Assembly (NCBI GenBank): GCA_951813525.2
Contig: CATOTJ020000002.1
Location: 1,302,001-1,366,000, forward strand
Direction: 5' to 3'
Origin: Thermohalobaculum sp951813525
GTDB lineage: Bacteria; Pseudomonadota; Alphaproteobacteria; Rhodobacterales; Rhodobacteraceae
Length of the DNA: 64,000 bases
The translations under genes were made by a program, and so were the position numbers. The notes under the pieces are model-generated. The model saw nothing but the letters and a program-made list of their open reading frames with translations, made no database searches and was not told the DNA's origin. How positions within the stretch are numbered: the stretch's first letter is position 1; each line of letters opens with the position of its first letter. Below, in pieces: positions 62,351 to 64,000 of the stretch.

Positions 62351-63256
62351 TTATGCCGCTGAAAGGCGGGCGGCTTCTTCGAAAAGGAGTGCATGGCGCT
62401 CGGCCAGGATGATGGGATCAGGCGCGTAACCGCCGCCCAGCACACCGACGATCGGCAGGTTACGGCTGCGGGCGGCTGTCAGAACCAACCGATCCCGCGC
62501 CCGGATACCGTCATCGGTCAGCGATAATCGGCCAAGCCGGTCATTGCGATGCACGTCGACGCCTGCGTTGTAGAAGATGATCTGCGGCGTAAAGGCCGAA
62601 AACGCCTGGGTCACGGCCTGATCGAGCGCGGCGAGATACTGGGCATCGCCCAGCCCATCGGCAAGGCCGATATCGATATTCGATGGCTGCTTTCTGACTG
62701 GAAAGTTCTTTTCTGCGTGGATCGAGACGGTGAAGGCCGAATTGTCACCGGAAAAGATTTGGGCCGTGCCATCGCCCTGATGAACGTCTGCATCGATCAC
62801 CATCGCGGTCGTGATCGCGCCCTGTGCCTGCAGGTTGCGGATCGCAACGGCGACATCATTGAAGACGCAATAGCCGGCGCCATGGCCGATTGCAGCATGG
62901 TGCGCACCGCCCGCGCCGTTGCAGCAGATGCCATGTTCCAACGCCAGCCATCCCGCCAACAGCGTACCGGCGGCAGAGAGCCGGACCCTTTCAAGAAGGC
63001 GTGCGCTTTGATCCAACCCGATCCGGCGCATTTCGCCCGCCCCAAGTGACAGCGAAAACGCCCGGTCTGTGTAGCCGGCTGAATGGGCCATTGCGACCTG
63101 TGCCTGGCTGGCAAGCTTGGGTGCGAAATAGCCGCCCGGCGCAAGCAGGCCGCGGTCGAGAAGGATTTCTTTCAGGTAGCCATTCTTGCTCATCGGATAG
63201 GGATGAGTGGGCCGGAGCGATGGGACATAGCCAGGATGATGGACAATCGGCAGCAC
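62351..63256 (-). CDS. Histone-deacetylase-family amidohydrolase
   Basis: The 301-residue product begins MLPIVHHPGYVPSLRPTHPY. It has GGAHHAAIGHGAGYCVFNDV with the active-site His pair, VIDADVHQGDGTAQIF (zinc Asp and His), YNAGVDVHRNDRLGRLSLTD (zinc Asp) and GVLGGGYAPDPI near the end. Bacterial members act on acetylpolyamines, acetoin-linked or other acylated amines. The exact substrate is unknown. It is convergent with the radical SAM gene and divergent from the last gene. Confidence 0.88.
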   Translation of the reverse strand: MLPIVHHPGYVPSLRPTHPYPMSKNGYLKEILLDRGLLAPGGYFAPKLASQAQVAMAHSAGYTDRAFSLSLGAGEMRRIGLDQSARLLERVRLSAAGTLLAGWLALEHGICCNGAGGAHHAAIGHGAGYCVFNDVAVAIRNLQAQGAITTAMVIDADVHQGDGTAQIFSGDNSAFTVSIHAEKNFPVRKQPSNIDIGLADGLGDAQYLAALDQAVTQAFSAFTPQIIFYNAGVDVHRNDRLGRLSLTDDGIRARDRLVLTAARSRNLPIVGVLGGGYAPDPIILAERHALLFEEAARLSAA

Positions 63257-63418
63257 ATCCGAACGGTAGGCAGCGCGGCGGCCCGGTCAAGGGGTGAGCG
63301 AGGGGTGCGCAAGGGGCGCACAAAAAATGCCATGGACTCCGGCGCCAATACCGGCCAAATCCCCGGGAGAGGAGCGTTGCGGTTTTGCCCGCGGTTCCAC
63401 GGTCTGCTAAGGTAAGGT

Positions 63419-64000
63419 GTGGAGACAGGGCAAAGGTCGTTGGCAAAGTCAGGCAGCAACAGCGGATTCTGGAAAACACGGGGCGGTTCGGGCGCCCTGG
63501 CTTTGGACTTTTCGCCGGAGGCAATTGCCCTTTACGAACGTGGCCGCGGCAATACCTGGAACGAGATCGGCCGGGCCCAAACCGATGCCGATGACTTTTC
63601 CGAACAGGTCGATGCGCTGCGGGTCGAGGCATTGGTCCGCGACAAGCGCCAGTCGCCCGTGACGTTGTGGCTGCCGTCAGATCAGATCATAGAGCGCCAT
63701 TATCAGTTGCAAGCGACGTCGGATGACGGCCGCCGGGCGGAAGCGGCGCGCAGGATCGCGTCAGAGACCAGCCATCTGGCGCCCGAGTTGTCGATTGCCG
63801 TGGCCGATGGTTCGCGCACCGAACCGGTCAAAGTACTGGCGGTTCTGCTGCAGACCATGATCGAGGCACGGTCCTATGCCGCGAACTGGGGGTTTAACCC
63901 AGGCCCGATTTCGACCCGGGTCTCGGCCGACGGGTTCAGCAGTGCGGGGCCGGTCTTTGATTTCCCACATTCCGCCGTTCAGCGCGCGGGTCGAACCGCG
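63419..64000 (+). CDS. N-terminal part of an unknown Rhodobacterales protein
   Basis: The frame runs from a GTG at 63419 (or the TTG at 63440, which has GGAGA upstream) to the end of the window without a stop, giving at least 194 residues. Visible segments are LALDFSPEAIALYERGRGNT, then SPVTLWLPSDQIIERHYQLQ, ETSHLAPELSIAVADGSRTE and MIEARSYAANWGFNPGP. The LWLPSDQ block followed by an acidic helix resembles the start of ribonuclease-H-like/PilM- or GspL-type proteins, but only weakly. No function is claimed. Confidence 0.6.
   Translation, partial: METGQRSLAKSGSNSGFWKTRGGSGALALDFSPEAIALYERGRGNTWNEIGRAQTDADDFSEQVDALRVEALVRDKRQSPVTLWLPSDQIIERHYQLQATSDDGRRAEAARRIASETSHLAPELSIAVADGSRTEPVKVLAVLLQTMIEARSYAANWGFNPGPISTRVSADGFSSAGPVFDFPHSAVQRAGRTA

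Noticed and set aside
62330..62368. A hairpin (CGCCTTTC ... GAAAGGCG) between the radical SAM and deacetylase-family genes
   Set aside because: It overlaps the end of the deacetylase-family gene and has no T-tract, so a terminator call is not secure.
1..64000. tRNA, rRNA and CRISPR signals
   Set aside because: No cloverleaf-like T-arm/anticodon pattern, rRNA core sequence or regularly spaced direct repeat was found by eye; a covariance-model search could still find a missed tRNA.

Overview
The window looks like chromosome from an alphaproteobacterium, most likely a Rhodobacteraceae (Roseobacter-group) member. The basis is the moderately high GC, the conserved lgt-midA-pgeF run, class III aminotransferase and SDR genes, paired FAD-dependent glycine-betaine/sarcosine-type oxidoreductases, and the general protein style. 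No rRNA, tRNA or CRISPR array was seen. The assignment is inference from gene content only.

Layout. 1-22.8 kb is an ordinary chromosomal block. It holds the 3' end of a PhoX-type phosphatase, hydroxypyruvate isomerase, a glycosyltransferase with a coiled-coil partner, a sulfotransferase, pgeF-midA-lgt, an acyl-CoA synthetase, an MFS transporter, a nucleotidyl cyclase, a GNAT enzyme with a probable frameshift, a peptide-deformylase-like protein, an aminotransferase/SDR/TIGR03084-like operon, a second SDR, a lipoprotein built from six Cys-Asn-Pro repeats, a crotonase, a medium-chain reductase and a cadherin-like repeat protein.

23-40 kb is an insertion-sequence graveyard. In order it has an IS630 element, a SAM/cyclase/ATPase/TPR giant, three decayed genes (a pilus-assembly-like double domain with a frameshift, a small secreted protein plus membrane fragment, and a DinB gene with a Trp-to-stop change), a complete IS66 element with an exact 8-bp target duplication, a truncated cyclase, a GAF-cyclase, an integrase stump, an IS21 element, and an IS1595-type element inserted in an IS3 remnant.

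40.3-53.1 kb is the most unusual part. Two exported proteins (one of unknown family, one with three EF-hands) precede a tight three-gene operon: a calcineurin-like metallophosphatase, a 1425-residue GMC oxidoreductase fused to an alpha/beta hydrolase whose nucleophile elbow carries Cys, and a 1062-residue nucleotidyl cyclase/AAA ATPase/TPR protein. IS remnants lie on both sides, so it reads as an accessory island that may couple oxidation of a lipid or sterol-like substrate to cyclic-nucleotide or phosphoesterase signalling. That role is a hypothesis.

53.1-64 kb has a LuxR-type remnant cut by an IS3 element whose orfB carries a premature stop, then metabolic genes (a GcvT-domain FAD dehydrogenase and a DAO-family oxidoreductase). 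These are followed by a small cluster with a lone PAAR protein, a B12-binding radical SAM protein, a histone-deacetylase-family protein and the start of a gene that runs off the window.

Five class III nucleotidyl cyclase genes or fragments occur in these 64 kb.
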